DNA from: Prado023 sp963774745
GTDB lineage: Bacteria; Actinomycetota; Actinomycetes; S36-B12; CAIYMF01
DNA length: 64,000 bases
Direction of reading: 5' to 3'
Assembly: GCA_963774745.1 (NCBI GenBank)
Contig: CAVZGE010000006.1
Span: 248,001-312,000, forward strand
The first letter of the stretch is position 1; each line of letters opens with the position of its first letter. This document shows positions 50,779-59,587 of the stretch, piece by piece. The notes below the pieces were generated by a model, which did no database searches, was not told where the DNA came from, and worked only from the letters and a program-made list of their open reading frames with translations. The translations under genes and the position numbers were made by a program.

Positions 50779-51459
50779 ATGACCGCCCCCGCACGCCAGC
50801 CAATCAGCAGGGCCAGCAAGGAGCTGCGCGAGCAGATCCTCTACTACTGCCGGGAGTCCGTGCGATGCGGACTGAACTTCAACACCCAGGGCAACATCAG
50901 CGTCCGGCTGCCCGGCCATGACGCGATCGTGATCACGCCCAGCGACATCCGCTACGACGCACTGAACCCCGAGGACATGATCGTCGTCAGCTACGACGGG
51001 ACCGTGCTCGAGGGCAGCCAGCTCGATGTGTCACTGCTTCCCTCGACCGAGCTTCCGGTTCACCTGGCCCACTACCGGGCACGCCCCGAAGCCACCGCGA
51101 TCGTGCACACCGAGTCCACGTTCGTCAACGTGCTCGGGGCCCTGGGCCAGCGCATCGACCCGGTCCTGCTCAACATGGTCCTCTACGCCAAGGGCCCGGT
51201 GCCGGTCATGCCGTTCGAGTTCTCCACGAATGCCTCGTTCGGTGAGCGGTCAGCCGAGATCATGGGCACCGAGGTCAATGCGGTCGTCTGGGCCAACCAC
51301 GGCTTGCTCGCGGTCGGCACCTCGCTGAAGCTCGCCTTCAAGGTCGCCGTCGCCGTCGAGGAGAACGCCGAGGTCCTCTACTACGCCCAGCGCGCTGGAA
51401 CGGCCAACGTCCTGGTCTACGACCAGATCGAGGTCCCCGAGGGTGCCCGCCTTCCCTGA
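50779..51459 (+). CDS. Second class II aldolase, FucA-sized, with altered metal site
   Basis: A 226-residue class II aldolase/adducin-family protein. ATG 50779 lies behind AAGGAG. It has LNFNTQGNISVRLPGHDAIVITPS, then LLPSTELPVHLAHY, IVHTEST, and WANHGLLAVG. In FucA the middle motif is HxH; here the second position is Glu (HTE, residues about 110-112), so the metal site is changed. It may still be an aldolase (Glu can ligate zinc) or have drifted in function. It is the last gene of the rhaI-rhaB operon, and RhaEW already supplies aldolase activity. Confidence 0.8.
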   Translation: MTAPARQPISRASKELREQILYYCRESVRCGLNFNTQGNISVRLPGHDAIVITPSDIRYDALNPEDMIVVSYDGTVLEGSQLDVSLLPSTELPVHLAHYRARPEATAIVHTESTFVNVLGALGQRIDPVLLNMVLYAKGPVPVMPFEFSTNASFGERSAEIMGTEVNAVVWANHGLLAVGTSLKLAFKVAVAVEENAEVLYYAQRAGTANVLVYDQIEVPEGARLP

Positions 51460-51468
51460 ACGTCGCGC

Positions 51469-51526
51469 ACTCGGCCACCGGTCAGGGCTCGCAGCGTTTC
51501 GCACGGGAGCCCTGATCAGGCCGAGT
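51469..51526 (+). terminator. Terminator of the rhaI-rhaB-aldolase operon
   Basis: Nested arms: ACTCGGCC/GGCCGAGT outside and TCAGGGCTC/GAGCCCTGA inside, with a 16-nt loop. It starts about 10 nt after the aldolase stop. Confidence 0.75.
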
Positions 51527-51564
51527 CGTCGGCGGTGCCTCCGGGTGTGGCGGCCCACACGCAC

Positions 51565-51576
51565 TGAAGCGATTCA
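51565..51576 (+). promoter_or_regulatory. LacI operator upstream of the rhamnose regulator
   Basis: TGAAGCGATTCA lies about 70 nt upstream of the regulator start, consistent with autoregulation. Confidence 0.65.
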
Positions 51577-51644
51577 TGTCACAATGCCCTCAGGAACGGA
51601 CCGCCGATCGGGCTCCGGTCGGCGCGCAGGGGAGGGCGGGAATC

Positions 51645-52661
51645 GTGACAGCGACACCGCGGATCACCGACGTGGCGGCGCAGGCTGGTGTGTCGGTGGG
51701 GACCGTGTCGAACGTCCTGAACAGGCCGCACCTGGTGGCTGAGGCAACCCGGCGGCGCGTGACCGAGGCGATCGAGTCCCTCGGGTTCACCCGCAACGAA
51801 TCCGCGCGCCAGCTGCGGGCCGGCTCCAGCCGGGCCGTGGGCCTGATCGTCCTCGACGCCGCCAACCCGTTCTTCACCGATGTGGCGCGCGGCGTCGAAG
51901 ACGCTGTCGACGGCGTGGGCGGGGTCGTCCTGCTGGGCAACAGCGCCGGGGACGAGCGCCGGGAACGGCGCTACCTGGAGCTCTTCGAGGAGCAGCGCGT
52001 GCGCGGCGTGCTGATCGCCCCCGCAGGAGATTCCGCTCCCGACCTGGGCGCACTGGCCCGGCTGCGGATTCCGGTGGTGCTGCTCGACCGCGCCGCGGAT
52101 GACACGTCCCACTCGTCGATATCCGTCGATGACGTCGCCGGGGGAGTCCTGGCCGCGAAGCATCTGGTGGCGCAGGGCCACCGACGCGTCGCCTTCGTCG
52201 GAGGCCCATCAGCGCTGCGACAGGTTCGCGACCGCAGCCAAGGGGCCCAAGCCGTGGTCGAGGCAACCCCGGGTGCCAGCCTGCTGGCGATCTCCACACC
52301 CGGGTTGACCGTCTCGGCTGGACGCACCGCCGCCGACGACATCGCCGGATGGCCCGAGGACCATCGACCCACCGCGGTCTTCGCGGCCAATGACCTCCTG
52401 GCAATCGGACTCCTCCAAGGGCTCCTGAGCCACGGTCTGCGGATCCCCCAGGATGTGGCGATCGTCGGATTCGACGACATCGAGTTCGCCGCAGCCGCCA
52501 CGGTCCCCCTGTCCTCGATCCGCCAGCCCCGCGAGGAGCTGGGACGACGTGGGGCGGAGCTGCTCTACCAGGAGATCGAGCTGACCGAGGCCGGGATCCC
52601 GGTCGCACACCAACACGTGAAGTTCCAACCCGAACTCGTCGTTCGGGAGTCCTCGGCGTAA
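51645..52661 (+). CDS. LacI-family regulator of rhamnose genes
   Basis: A 338-residue LacI regulator. I chose GTG 51645 because GGGAGG precedes it and it opens TATPRITDVAAQAGVSVGTVSNVLNRP, the canonical headpiece. The ligand domain has VGLIVLDAANPFFTDVARGVEDA and a conserved FAANDLLAIGLLQGL. The family binds operators with a central CG (TGAAnCGnTTCA), which is what precedes rhaEW, fucO, rhaI and this gene. L-Rhamnose or a phosphorylated derivative is the likely effector (inference). Confidence 0.85.
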   Translation: MTATPRITDVAAQAGVSVGTVSNVLNRPHLVAEATRRRVTEAIESLGFTRNESARQLRAGSSRAVGLIVLDAANPFFTDVARGVEDAVDGVGGVVLLGNSAGDERRERRYLELFEEQRVRGVLIAPAGDSAPDLGALARLRIPVVLLDRAADDTSHSSISVDDVAGGVLAAKHLVAQGHRRVAFVGGPSALRQVRDRSQGAQAVVEATPGASLLAISTPGLTVSAGRTAADDIAGWPEDHRPTAVFAANDLLAIGLLQGLLSHGLRIPQDVAIVGFDDIEFAAAATVPLSSIRQPREELGRRGAELLYQEIELTEAGIPVAHQHVKFQPELVVRESSA

Positions 52662-52750
52662 CAGGCCCCGCCCCGCCCCGCCACACCCAGCACGGTGGGA
52701 GTGGCAAACCGCGGCCGAGGGTCAGGCGAAGCAACCTCATCCACCAGGAA

Positions 52751-52763
52751 TTGAAACGATTTA
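52751..52763 (+). promoter_or_regulatory. LacI-type operator of the ABC ATPase gene
   Basis: TTGAAACGATTTA, one base from the consensus. TACCGT at 52783-52788 is the likely -10, so the operator is upstream of it. Confidence 0.55.
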
Positions 52764-52877
52764 CTTTTCGGTGCCGGGCCTGTACCGTGAGGAGCACGCC
52801 GCCGAAATCGACGGTGTCGCACCACCCTCCACACGGATCGTCCGGCACGTACCTGCCGGTGAAGGGAAAGGATCATC

Positions 52878-53972
52878 ATGGCCAGTGTGACGTTCAAGGG
52901 CGCCACCCGGATCTACCCGGGGTCGACCAAGCCCGCTCTCGACAAGCTCGACCTCGAGGTCAAGGACCAGGAGTTCCTGGTCCTCGTTGGACCCTCGGGC
53001 TGCGGGAAGTCGACCTGTCTGCGGATGCTCGCCGGCCTCGAGGAGGTCAACGAGGGCGCGATCTTCATCGGAGACCGTGACGTCACCAACCTGGCTCCGA
53101 AGGACCGCGACATCGCGATGGTGTTCCAGTCCTACGCCCTGTACCCGCACATGACCGTGCGGGAGAACATGGGCTTCGCCCTGCAGATCGCCGGCATGGA
53201 CAAGAAGGAGATCGAGTCCCGGGTCCTGGAGGCCGCGAAGATCCTGGACCTCGAGCCTTACCTGGAGCGCAAGCCCAAGGCCATGTCCGGCGGGCAGCGC
53301 CAGCGTGTGGCGATGGGCCGGGCGATCGTGCGCAACCCGCAGGTGTTCCTGATGGACGAGCCGCTGTCGAACCTGGACGCGAAGCTGCGGGTGCAGACCC
53401 GCACCCAGATCGCCAAGCTGCAGCGCGACCTCGGGGTCACCACCGTCTACGTCACCCACGACCAGACCGAGGCCATGACCATGGGCGACCGGATCGCCGT
53501 GCTCAAGGACGGCCTTCTGATGCAGGTCGGCACCCCACAGGAGCTCTACGACACCCCCAACAACGTGTTCGTCGCCGGGTTCATCGGCTCACCGGCGATG
53601 AACATCATCGAAGCCCCCCTGGTCGAGGGCAACATCCGCCTGGGCGCCAAATCCGTGCCCGTGCCCGAGGCCGCAGCCAAGGTCCTGGCCGACCGCGGGC
53701 GCAAGAGCGTGGTCATGGGCATGCGCCCCGAGGACCTGCGGATCTCGGACTCCGAGACCGCGTGGCCCGTCGAGGTCCAGCTCGTCGAGGGCCTAGGTGC
53801 TGATGCCTACGTCTACACCGAGGTCCAGCTCCCCGGCGGTCTGACCAAGGAGATCGTGGTCCGCACCGACGGCCGCCAACACCCCGCCCGCGGATCCATG
53901 CTCGGTCTGGAAGCCATCGCCCACCACACGCACCTCTTCGACCCCGAAACCGGCGAACGCCTGCAGTACTGA
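52878..53972 (+). CDS. MsmX/UgpC-like ABC transporter ATP-binding protein
   Basis: A 364-residue carbohydrate ABC ATPase. Walker A is GPSGCGKST, the Q-loop is VFQSYALYPHMTV, the signature is MSGGQRQRVA, and Walker B is QVFLMDEPLSNLDA. The C-terminal TOBE/OB domain starts near residue 240 (VAGFIGSPAMN). Such ATPases serve several sugar importers. It has a LacI operator, and the nearby importer (56354-59468) has no ATPase of its own, so this is the likely partner. Confidence 0.92.
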   Translation: MASVTFKGATRIYPGSTKPALDKLDLEVKDQEFLVLVGPSGCGKSTCLRMLAGLEEVNEGAIFIGDRDVTNLAPKDRDIAMVFQSYALYPHMTVRENMGFALQIAGMDKKEIESRVLEAAKILDLEPYLERKPKAMSGGQRQRVAMGRAIVRNPQVFLMDEPLSNLDAKLRVQTRTQIAKLQRDLGVTTVYVTHDQTEAMTMGDRIAVLKDGLLMQVGTPQELYDTPNNVFVAGFIGSPAMNIIEAPLVEGNIRLGAKSVPVPEAAAKVLADRGRKSVVMGMRPEDLRISDSETAWPVEVQLVEGLGADAYVYTEVQLPGGLTKEIVVRTDGRQHPARGSMLGLEAIAHHTHLFDPETGERLQY

Positions 53973-54078
53973 CCCGAGGCGGTGGGTCGACGCCCATCAC
54001 CGGCCGCCACTCGGCCACGCGACGCCGACGTCGCGGAACTCGGCCCGTCGTGGGTCACGTCGCGGACGGAGGGACGGC

Positions 54079-54996
54079 GTGTTGCACTTCTCGCACGGTC
54101 TCGGAGGCGAATCCGAGCCGGCGCTGATCGAGGCCTACCTCCTGGCTGACTCGCCCGAGTTCCAGCAGGGCGTCGCCCGACCCGCTGTCATCATCTGCCC
54201 GGGTGGGGGATACCTGGCCACCTCGGATCGGGAAGCCGAACCGGTTGCGCTGCGCTTCAATGCGATGGGCTATCACGCGATCGTGCTGCGGTATCGGACA
54301 CAGTTCATGCCGTTCGTTGCAGGCACCGCGAACGCGTCGGGGTCACGAACGACCCCGCGGTCGCTGTGGCCGGGTCCGCTGCTGGACTTGGGGCGCGCGG
54401 TCGCACTCGTCCGTGAACGGGCTGAGGAGTGGCGCATCGATCCCCATCGACTGGCCATCTGCGGGTTCTCCGCCGGCGGGCATCTGGCGGCCGCGTTGGC
54501 GACTGGATGGCACGAGCCCGCGCTCGCCGACCGGCTCGAGCTGACCAGCGAGGTGCTTCGCCCGACCACAGTCATCTTGGGCTACCCGGTGCTCGACTAC
54601 CACTTGATGACCGACCTCGTCGCTCGTCGGGCTGACCCCGAGACCCGCGAGTTGAACGCCCTGATCCGTGAGGCGTCGTTCGGCACCGCGGATCCCACCG
54701 AGGAGCAGCTGACCCTCATCAGCCCGCGTGCGGCGGTCTCGACTCAGACCGTGCCCTGCTTCCTGTGGCACACCGCCGATGACGCGCTGGTCTACGTCGA
54801 GAACTCGTTGGACTTCGCTCGGGCTCTCGCCGATCACGCCATCCCGTTCGAGCTGCACATCTTCCCGACGGGCCCACACGGACTCTCCCTTGCCGACGCG
54901 ACCACGGCCAACAGCCCGGCGATGGTCAACCCCGACTGTGCGGTGTGGATCGACATGGCCCGCACATGGCTGCGTCGCTGGTTCGCCGCACCCTGA
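54079..54996 (+). CDS. Acetylesterase-like alpha/beta-hydrolase
   Basis: A 305-residue esterase of the BD-FAE/acetylxylan-esterase type. GTG 54079 lies behind GGAGGG. It has the oxyanion motif ICPGGGYLATS, the nucleophile elbow ICGFSAGGHLAAALA, a TADDALVYVEN (Asp), and FPTGPHGLSLAD (His). It may remove acetyl or aromatic esters from imported glycosides. Confidence 0.82.
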   Translation: MLHFSHGLGGESEPALIEAYLLADSPEFQQGVARPAVIICPGGGYLATSDREAEPVALRFNAMGYHAIVLRYRTQFMPFVAGTANASGSRTTPRSLWPGPLLDLGRAVALVRERAEEWRIDPHRLAICGFSAGGHLAAALATGWHEPALADRLELTSEVLRPTTVILGYPVLDYHLMTDLVARRADPETRELNALIREASFGTADPTEEQLTLISPRAAVSTQTVPCFLWHTADDALVYVENSLDFARALADHAIPFELHIFPTGPHGLSLADATTANSPAMVNPDCAVWIDMARTWLRRWFAAP

Positions 54997-55034
54997 AGCC
55001 ACCAGGGCGCGGGGCGTGCGGTGGTCGGGAACCC

Positions 55035-56099
55035 CTACCCGAGCTGCGCCATCCGAGGGAGTGCGGGCACCGAGGTCGAGTTCCGGACCACGAGCGTCGG
55101 GTCCAGCACCACATGCCGAGACTCGGTGCGGGACCCCGAGATGCGCTCCAACAGAAGCGCGACGGCGGTTTCGCCGGTCAGGACGCCGTACTGATCGACT
55201 GTCGTGAGAGACACCAACGGGTGGCTCGCGAGCTCGATGTTGTCATACCCGACGATCGAGACCTCGCCTGCCGTCAGCCCGCGCTCGGCCACGGCTCGAA
55301 GCGCGCCGATCGCCAGGGTGTCGTTGCCGGCGAGTACCGCAGTGGGTGGCTCCTCCTGGTCAAGCAGACCCAACGTGGCCTCGTAGGCGGAGTGCTCCGT
55401 CGCATCGGAGATCACGATTTGGGGGGCCAATCCCTGGTCGGCCATGCGCTCCAGGTACGTCGCTTCGCGGATCGCGTGAGGTGGCCGGGATTCTGGCACG
55501 TCCGGGGCGGTACGCACGGTCAGGTGCGCGATGCGTGTGTGCCCCAGGGTGAGCAGGTGATTCATCGCCAGCGCGACACCAGCGCGATCGTCGTTGGTGA
55601 CCGTGTCGTAGTTGCGCGCCTGATCATGTCGGCCGAGCAACACCACGGGCACATCCTCGGCCAGCCGCTCCAGTGACCTCGGACTCACGTCCAGCGAAAT
55701 GGCGATGATCCCATCAACCTGTCGATCGACCAGCGCATCGAGCACCTGCTCGTCGCCAGAGCCCTCCAATGCCGGAGCGATGATCAGCTGGTAGCCACTC
55801 CCCGTCAGCTTCCGGGCAGCGCCGGTGGTGACCTGCGTGAAGAAGTCATTGCCGAGCTGGGGGATCTCGGAGCCGATCGCGATGGTGTAGGTCTGCCCAC
55901 GCATGCCGCGAGCTCCGATGCGCGGCCGATAGCCGAGCGCGTCGATCGACTCCTGCACCCGCTGACGCATGGCCGGGCTGACGCCATACGCGTTGCGGAT
56001 CACCTTGGACACGGCACCCTTCGAGACGCCGGCGTGCTCGGCGACGTCCCCAAGCGAGGGCCGCCGCCTGCCTTCGGATTGTGCACTCCCTGAGGCCAT
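55035..56099 (-). CDS. LacI-family regulator of the ABC/glycosidase operon
   Basis: A LacI regulator of about 354 residues. The headpiece is RPSLGDVAEHAGVSKGAVSKVIRN. The ligand domain has AIGSEIPQLGNDFF and VLAGNDTLAIGALRAVA. ATG 56099 has a GGGA nine bases upstream; ATG 56111 is possible. It is divergent from the binding-protein gene, so it likely controls import and rhamnoside cleavage, in parallel to the regulator at 51645. Confidence 0.85.
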   Translation of the reverse strand: MASGSAQSEGRRRPSLGDVAEHAGVSKGAVSKVIRNAYGVSPAMRQRVQESIDALGYRPRIGARGMRGQTYTIAIGSEIPQLGNDFFTQVTTGAARKLTGSGYQLIIAPALEGSGDEQVLDALVDRQVDGIIAISLDVSPRSLERLAEDVPVVLLGRHDQARNYDTVTNDDRAGVALAMNHLLTLGHTRIAHLTVRTAPDVPESRPPHAIREATYLERMADQGLAPQIVISDATEHSAYEATLGLLDQEEPPTAVLAGNDTLAIGALRAVAERGLTAGEVSIVGYDNIELASHPLVSLTTVDQYGVLTGETAVALLLERISGSRTESRHVVLDPTLVVRNSTSVPALPRMAQLG

Positions 56100-56180
56100 G
56101 CCTGTTCCCATCCAACGAGACGAGGTACACCGACGCATGTCACCCTACCCCCAAAGTGTAGACCGATCCACGCACCGAGA

Positions 56181-56252
56181 TGAAACGATCCAAAGTTTTG
56201 TGAACTGATTTACGTAGAACGGTTGACACTGCCTCTTCGGCGGGGCTATCGT
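56181..56252 (+). promoter_or_regulatory. LacI-type operator and strong promoter of the ABC operon
   Basis: TGAAACGATCCA (56181-56192), followed by a second, weaker repeat-like stretch, lies upstream of TTGACA (56223-56228), 18 nt, and TATCGT (56247-56252). It serves the operon that starts at 56354. Confidence 0.65.
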
Positions 56253-56353
56253 CGGTCTCGGCTCGACCGCACGGTCAAGGTTTTCCGTATCTGGACGAGA
56301 CCACGTCTGAGCGCCAGCACAGGCGTTTCAACTTCAAGTCGATGGAGAGCGTC

Positions 56354-57631
56354 ATGCGTAGAGCACCTGCAGTACTGACCGCGGCCGCCACCGCTCTGGC
56401 CCTGAGCCTGGCCGGGTGTGGTTCGGGCTCGTCCGAGGATTCGAGCGACGGCGCCGCCAGTGGCGGGCCCCAGGTCCTGACGATGTCGGCCTGGGCCGAT
56501 GACAAGGTCGCTGAGGCGGTCATCGCCCAGTTCGAGAAGGACAACCCCGGCGTCACTGTCGAGTACACCGGCCTCCCGTGGCCGGGGATCCTCACTCAGA
56601 TCAACACCGAGCTCGTCTCGGGCACCGCCTCGGACGTCGTGGTGGTCTTCCCCGGCAACGGCAACCCGATCACGGCCCAGACCCTGGCCAAGGGCAACTT
56701 CCTGGCAGACCTCACCTCGGCGAGCTGGGTTTCTGAGTTCAACGACGCCAACAAGGCCGTGATGGGTGCGGGTGGCAAGATCTTGATGGGCGCCAACAAC
56801 TTCACAATCATCCCGGCGCTGTACAACTCGCAGGCCCTCAAGGACGTCGGGGCCACGCCGCCGACCACCTTCAGCGAGGTGCTGCAGCTGTGCGCAACCG
56901 CGAAGGCCGCGGACAAGGTCGCCTACAGCCTGGCCGGCCTTGCCGGCGGCAACTACCACCTGCTTCCGTACGCGCTCACAGCGTCCCTGGTGTATGGCCC
57001 GACGCCTGACTTCGTGGAGCAGCAGACGGCGGGCACCGCGTCGTTCAGCAACTCGGAGTGGACCACCGCGCTGGACAAGTTCCGGCAGATGATCGACGCG
57101 GGCTGCTTCACCGAGGACGCGACGGGCACCAAGTTGGAGGCCGCGCAGGAGCAGGTCGCCAAGGGCGAGGCGCTCGGCATGGTGGCGGTCAGCACCCAGA
57201 TCGGCGCGATCGAGAGGATGGCTCCCGAGGGAACCGCCTTCGAGACAGCCGCACTGCCGGCTACCGACGATGCCGCGCAGACGATCCTCCCGGTCGGGCT
57301 CGGATCGGGTTACGGCGTGAACGCGAAGGCCAAGAACCCCGAACTGGCCAAGAAGCTCGTCGACTTCTTCATGTCGCAGGAGGGCATGCAGATCGCAATT
57401 GACGCGGGCTCCATCTTCCCGAGCGTCCCGGTCGAGGGGTTCGAGCCCATCCCGGCACTGGCCGGGGTGACCCCCCAGGCGCAGAGCGACAAGACGGCTT
57501 CCTTCCCCGACCAGACCTGGCCGAACTCGGTGGTCAACCAGACCTACACCGACGGTCTGCAGGGCTTCATCGGCGGCCAGACCTCCGCTGCAGATCTGCT
57601 GAAGTCCATGGACGACGCCTTCAACAGCTGA
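56354..57631 (+). CDS. Sugar-binding lipoprotein of an ABC importer
   Basis: A 425-residue family 1 extracellular solute-binding lipoprotein. I chose ATG 56354 because GGAG precedes it; an ATG four codons upstream is possible. It has a lipobox in LSLAGCGSG (Cys about 23), then VLTMSAWADDKVAEAVIAQFEKDNPGVTVEYTG, the usual opening of the mature protein. It likely binds rhamnosides or oligosaccharides. A 14-bp hairpin follows it (57648-57690). Confidence 0.9.
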   Translation: MRRAPAVLTAAATALALSLAGCGSGSSEDSSDGAASGGPQVLTMSAWADDKVAEAVIAQFEKDNPGVTVEYTGLPWPGILTQINTELVSGTASDVVVVFPGNGNPITAQTLAKGNFLADLTSASWVSEFNDANKAVMGAGGKILMGANNFTIIPALYNSQALKDVGATPPTTFSEVLQLCATAKAADKVAYSLAGLAGGNYHLLPYALTASLVYGPTPDFVEQQTAGTASFSNSEWTTALDKFRQMIDAGCFTEDATGTKLEAAQEQVAKGEALGMVAVSTQIGAIERMAPEGTAFETAALPATDDAAQTILPVGLGSGYGVNAKAKNPELAKKLVDFFMSQEGMQIAIDAGSIFPSVPVEGFEPIPALAGVTPQAQSDKTASFPDQTWPNSVVNQTYTDGLQGFIGGQTSAADLLKSMDDAFNS

Positions 57632-57647
57632 TCGCAGTACTCGTCAA

Positions 57648-57690
57648 CGGCGGTGCGATGCGCTTGGCATCGAGGGGCATCGCACCGCCG
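57648..57690 (+). terminator. Intercistronic hairpin between binding protein and permease
   Basis: A perfect 14-bp stem (57648-57661 with 57677-57690) and a 15-nt loop. It probably acts as a partial terminator or mRNA stabiliser that keeps the binding protein more abundant than the permeases. Confidence 0.65.
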
Positions 57691-57727
57691 GCCCGTTCCA
57701 CCCCCGAGCAAGCTAAGGAGCAGCGTC

Positions 57728-58645
57728 ATGGGAATGGCGACCGCAGTGCGCACAACCAAGCGACCATCCTCACGTCGGTACCGTGGCTACGCCCACTCGG
57801 TGTGGTGGTTCATCCTCCCCGCGGCAGCGGTCTACATCTTCGCTGTGGTCGTGCCCAGCGTCCGGGGTAGCCTGCTCGGCTTCACCGACTGGGACGGCGT
57901 CAGCCCGAACCCGCAGTGGGTCGGGCTGGATCAGTTCCGGCGGATCCTGGATGATCCCTACGGAATGACGGCGGTCAAGAACACGCTCCTGCTCGCCGTG
58001 GCGGTCACGATCTTCCAGAACGTCATCGGCCTACTCATCGCACTGGCGGTGAACAGCCGCATCAAGACACGCAACATCCTGCGCGTCATCTTCTTCGCCC
58101 CGGTGGTGATCACGACGATTGCCGTCGGCTTCCTCTGGCAGAACCTGTTCGCCCCTGACGGCGCCATCAACGTGGTGCTGGACGCGGTCGGCCTGGGCGC
58201 CTTCCAGCAGAACTGGTTGGGCGACCCCGCCACCGCCATCTGGACGATCGTGGTCGTTGACTGCTGGCAGTTCATCGGCTACTCGATGGTGATCTTCCTC
58301 GCCGGTCTGCAGAGCATTCCCGAAGAGGTGATAGAAGCGGCCGCGCTCGACGGGGCCGGCCCGATCCGCCGATTCTGGTCGATCACCCGACCCCTGCTGG
58401 CCCCCGCGATCACCGTCAACCTCATGCTGACGCTGATCGGCACGCTGAAGTTGTTCGACCAGGTCTTCGTCATGACTCAGGGCGGGCCCGCCGGAGCAAC
58501 GAACACGATCTCCACATTGATCTACGCGAACGCGTTCAACCTCGGCCGATTCGGGTACGGCGCAGCGCTCGCCGTCGTACTGACCATTTTCGTCGCGGCG
58601 GTCTCATCCGTGCAGTACTGGATGCTGTCCCGTCAGGAGGCCTGA
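57728..58645 (+). CDS. ABC sugar permease 1 (MalF-like)
   Basis: A 305-residue permease with six predicted helices. I chose ATG 57728 because AAGGAG lies just upstream. The EAA loop is EAAALDGAGPIRRFWSITRPLL. A MalF/UgpA-type FTDWDG motif occurs near residue 60. It pairs with the second permease. Confidence 0.9.
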   Translation: MGMATAVRTTKRPSSRRYRGYAHSVWWFILPAAAVYIFAVVVPSVRGSLLGFTDWDGVSPNPQWVGLDQFRRILDDPYGMTAVKNTLLLAVAVTIFQNVIGLLIALAVNSRIKTRNILRVIFFAPVVITTIAVGFLWQNLFAPDGAINVVLDAVGLGAFQQNWLGDPATAIWTIVVVDCWQFIGYSMVIFLAGLQSIPEEVIEAAALDGAGPIRRFWSITRPLLAPAITVNLMLTLIGTLKLFDQVFVMTQGGPAGATNTISTLIYANAFNLGRFGYGAALAVVLTIFVAAVSSVQYWMLSRQEA

Positions 58646-58646
58646 C

Positions 58647-59468
58647 ATGTATCGATACACCTGGCGTACGTCCATCCTCGAGTTCGTCATGATCGCCGTG
58701 GCCCTGCTCTTCCTGTTCCCCCTGTACGTACTGGTGAACCTGTCACTCAAGGCGCCCGGCGACCAGAGCGCGACCCTCGCCCTGCCCGAGCAACCCACCC
58801 TGCAGAACTTCGCCGACGCGTGGCAGCAAGGCGGGCTCGGTGATGCCCTGATCAACAGCGCGATCGTCACCGGCGCGACCGTGTTCTTCGTGGTCCTGTT
58901 CGCCTCCACCGCCGCGTACCCCCTGTCGAGGGTGGGCGCGCGCTGGTCGCGCATGGCCTACTTCGGCTTCCTCGCCGGGCTCCTGCTGCCGATGCAGCTG
59001 GCGCTGCTCCCGCTGTACCAGACCATCCGGGACCTCGGCCTCCTGGGCACGCTGACCGGTGTCGTCCTGGTCAACGTCGGCACCAGCATGCCGCTGTCGA
59101 TCTTCCTGTACGCGACCTTCATGCGCGCCCTGCCCGTGGAGTTCGAGGAGGCCGCGGCCCTCGATGGTGCCGGTCCGATCCGGGCCTTCCGCTCCGTGGT
59201 CTTCCCGTTGCTGCGCCCGATCACGGCGACGGTGGTCATCCTGACCGCCGTGTTCACCTGGAACGACTTCCTGACGCCTCTGCTCTACCTGTCGGGTTCG
59301 CAGAACAAGACGATCACGGTGGCCGTCTATGGGTTCGTCGGCCAGTACGGCGCACAGTGGAACCTCATCTTCGCCGGGATCATCATCAGCATCCTGCCGA
59401 TCCTGATTGCCTACTTCTTCCTGCAGCGCCACATCGTCCAAGGCTTCGCTGGCGGGCTCAAGGGCTGA
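58647..59468 (+). CDS. ABC sugar permease 2 (MalG-like)
   Basis: A 273-residue permease with six helices. The EAA loop is EEAAALDGAGPIRAFRSVVFPLL. The start lies one base past the previous stop, so the two permeases are coupled. The unit lacks an ATPase gene; the one at 52878 is the likely partner. Confidence 0.9.
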   Translation: MYRYTWRTSILEFVMIAVALLFLFPLYVLVNLSLKAPGDQSATLALPEQPTLQNFADAWQQGGLGDALINSAIVTGATVFFVVLFASTAAYPLSRVGARWSRMAYFGFLAGLLLPMQLALLPLYQTIRDLGLLGTLTGVVLVNVGTSMPLSIFLYATFMRALPVEFEEAAALDGAGPIRAFRSVVFPLLRPITATVVILTAVFTWNDFLTPLLYLSGSQNKTITVAVYGFVGQYGAQWNLIFAGIIISILPILIAYFFLQRHIVQGFAGGLKG

Positions 59469-59587
59469 CGAGCTCAGCATGCGCCCTGCCCCGGCTCGGC
59501 AGCTGCGGGCCGTCAGGCAGGGCGCCCAGGACCTGGCTGGCTCATCACGTGCCGCGGTGGGTCCAACCAATTCAGAGGGGATGAACC

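Noticed and set aside
49092..50819. Minus-strand frame opposite rhaB
   Set aside because: Shadow of the rhamnulokinase, with no recognisable domain.
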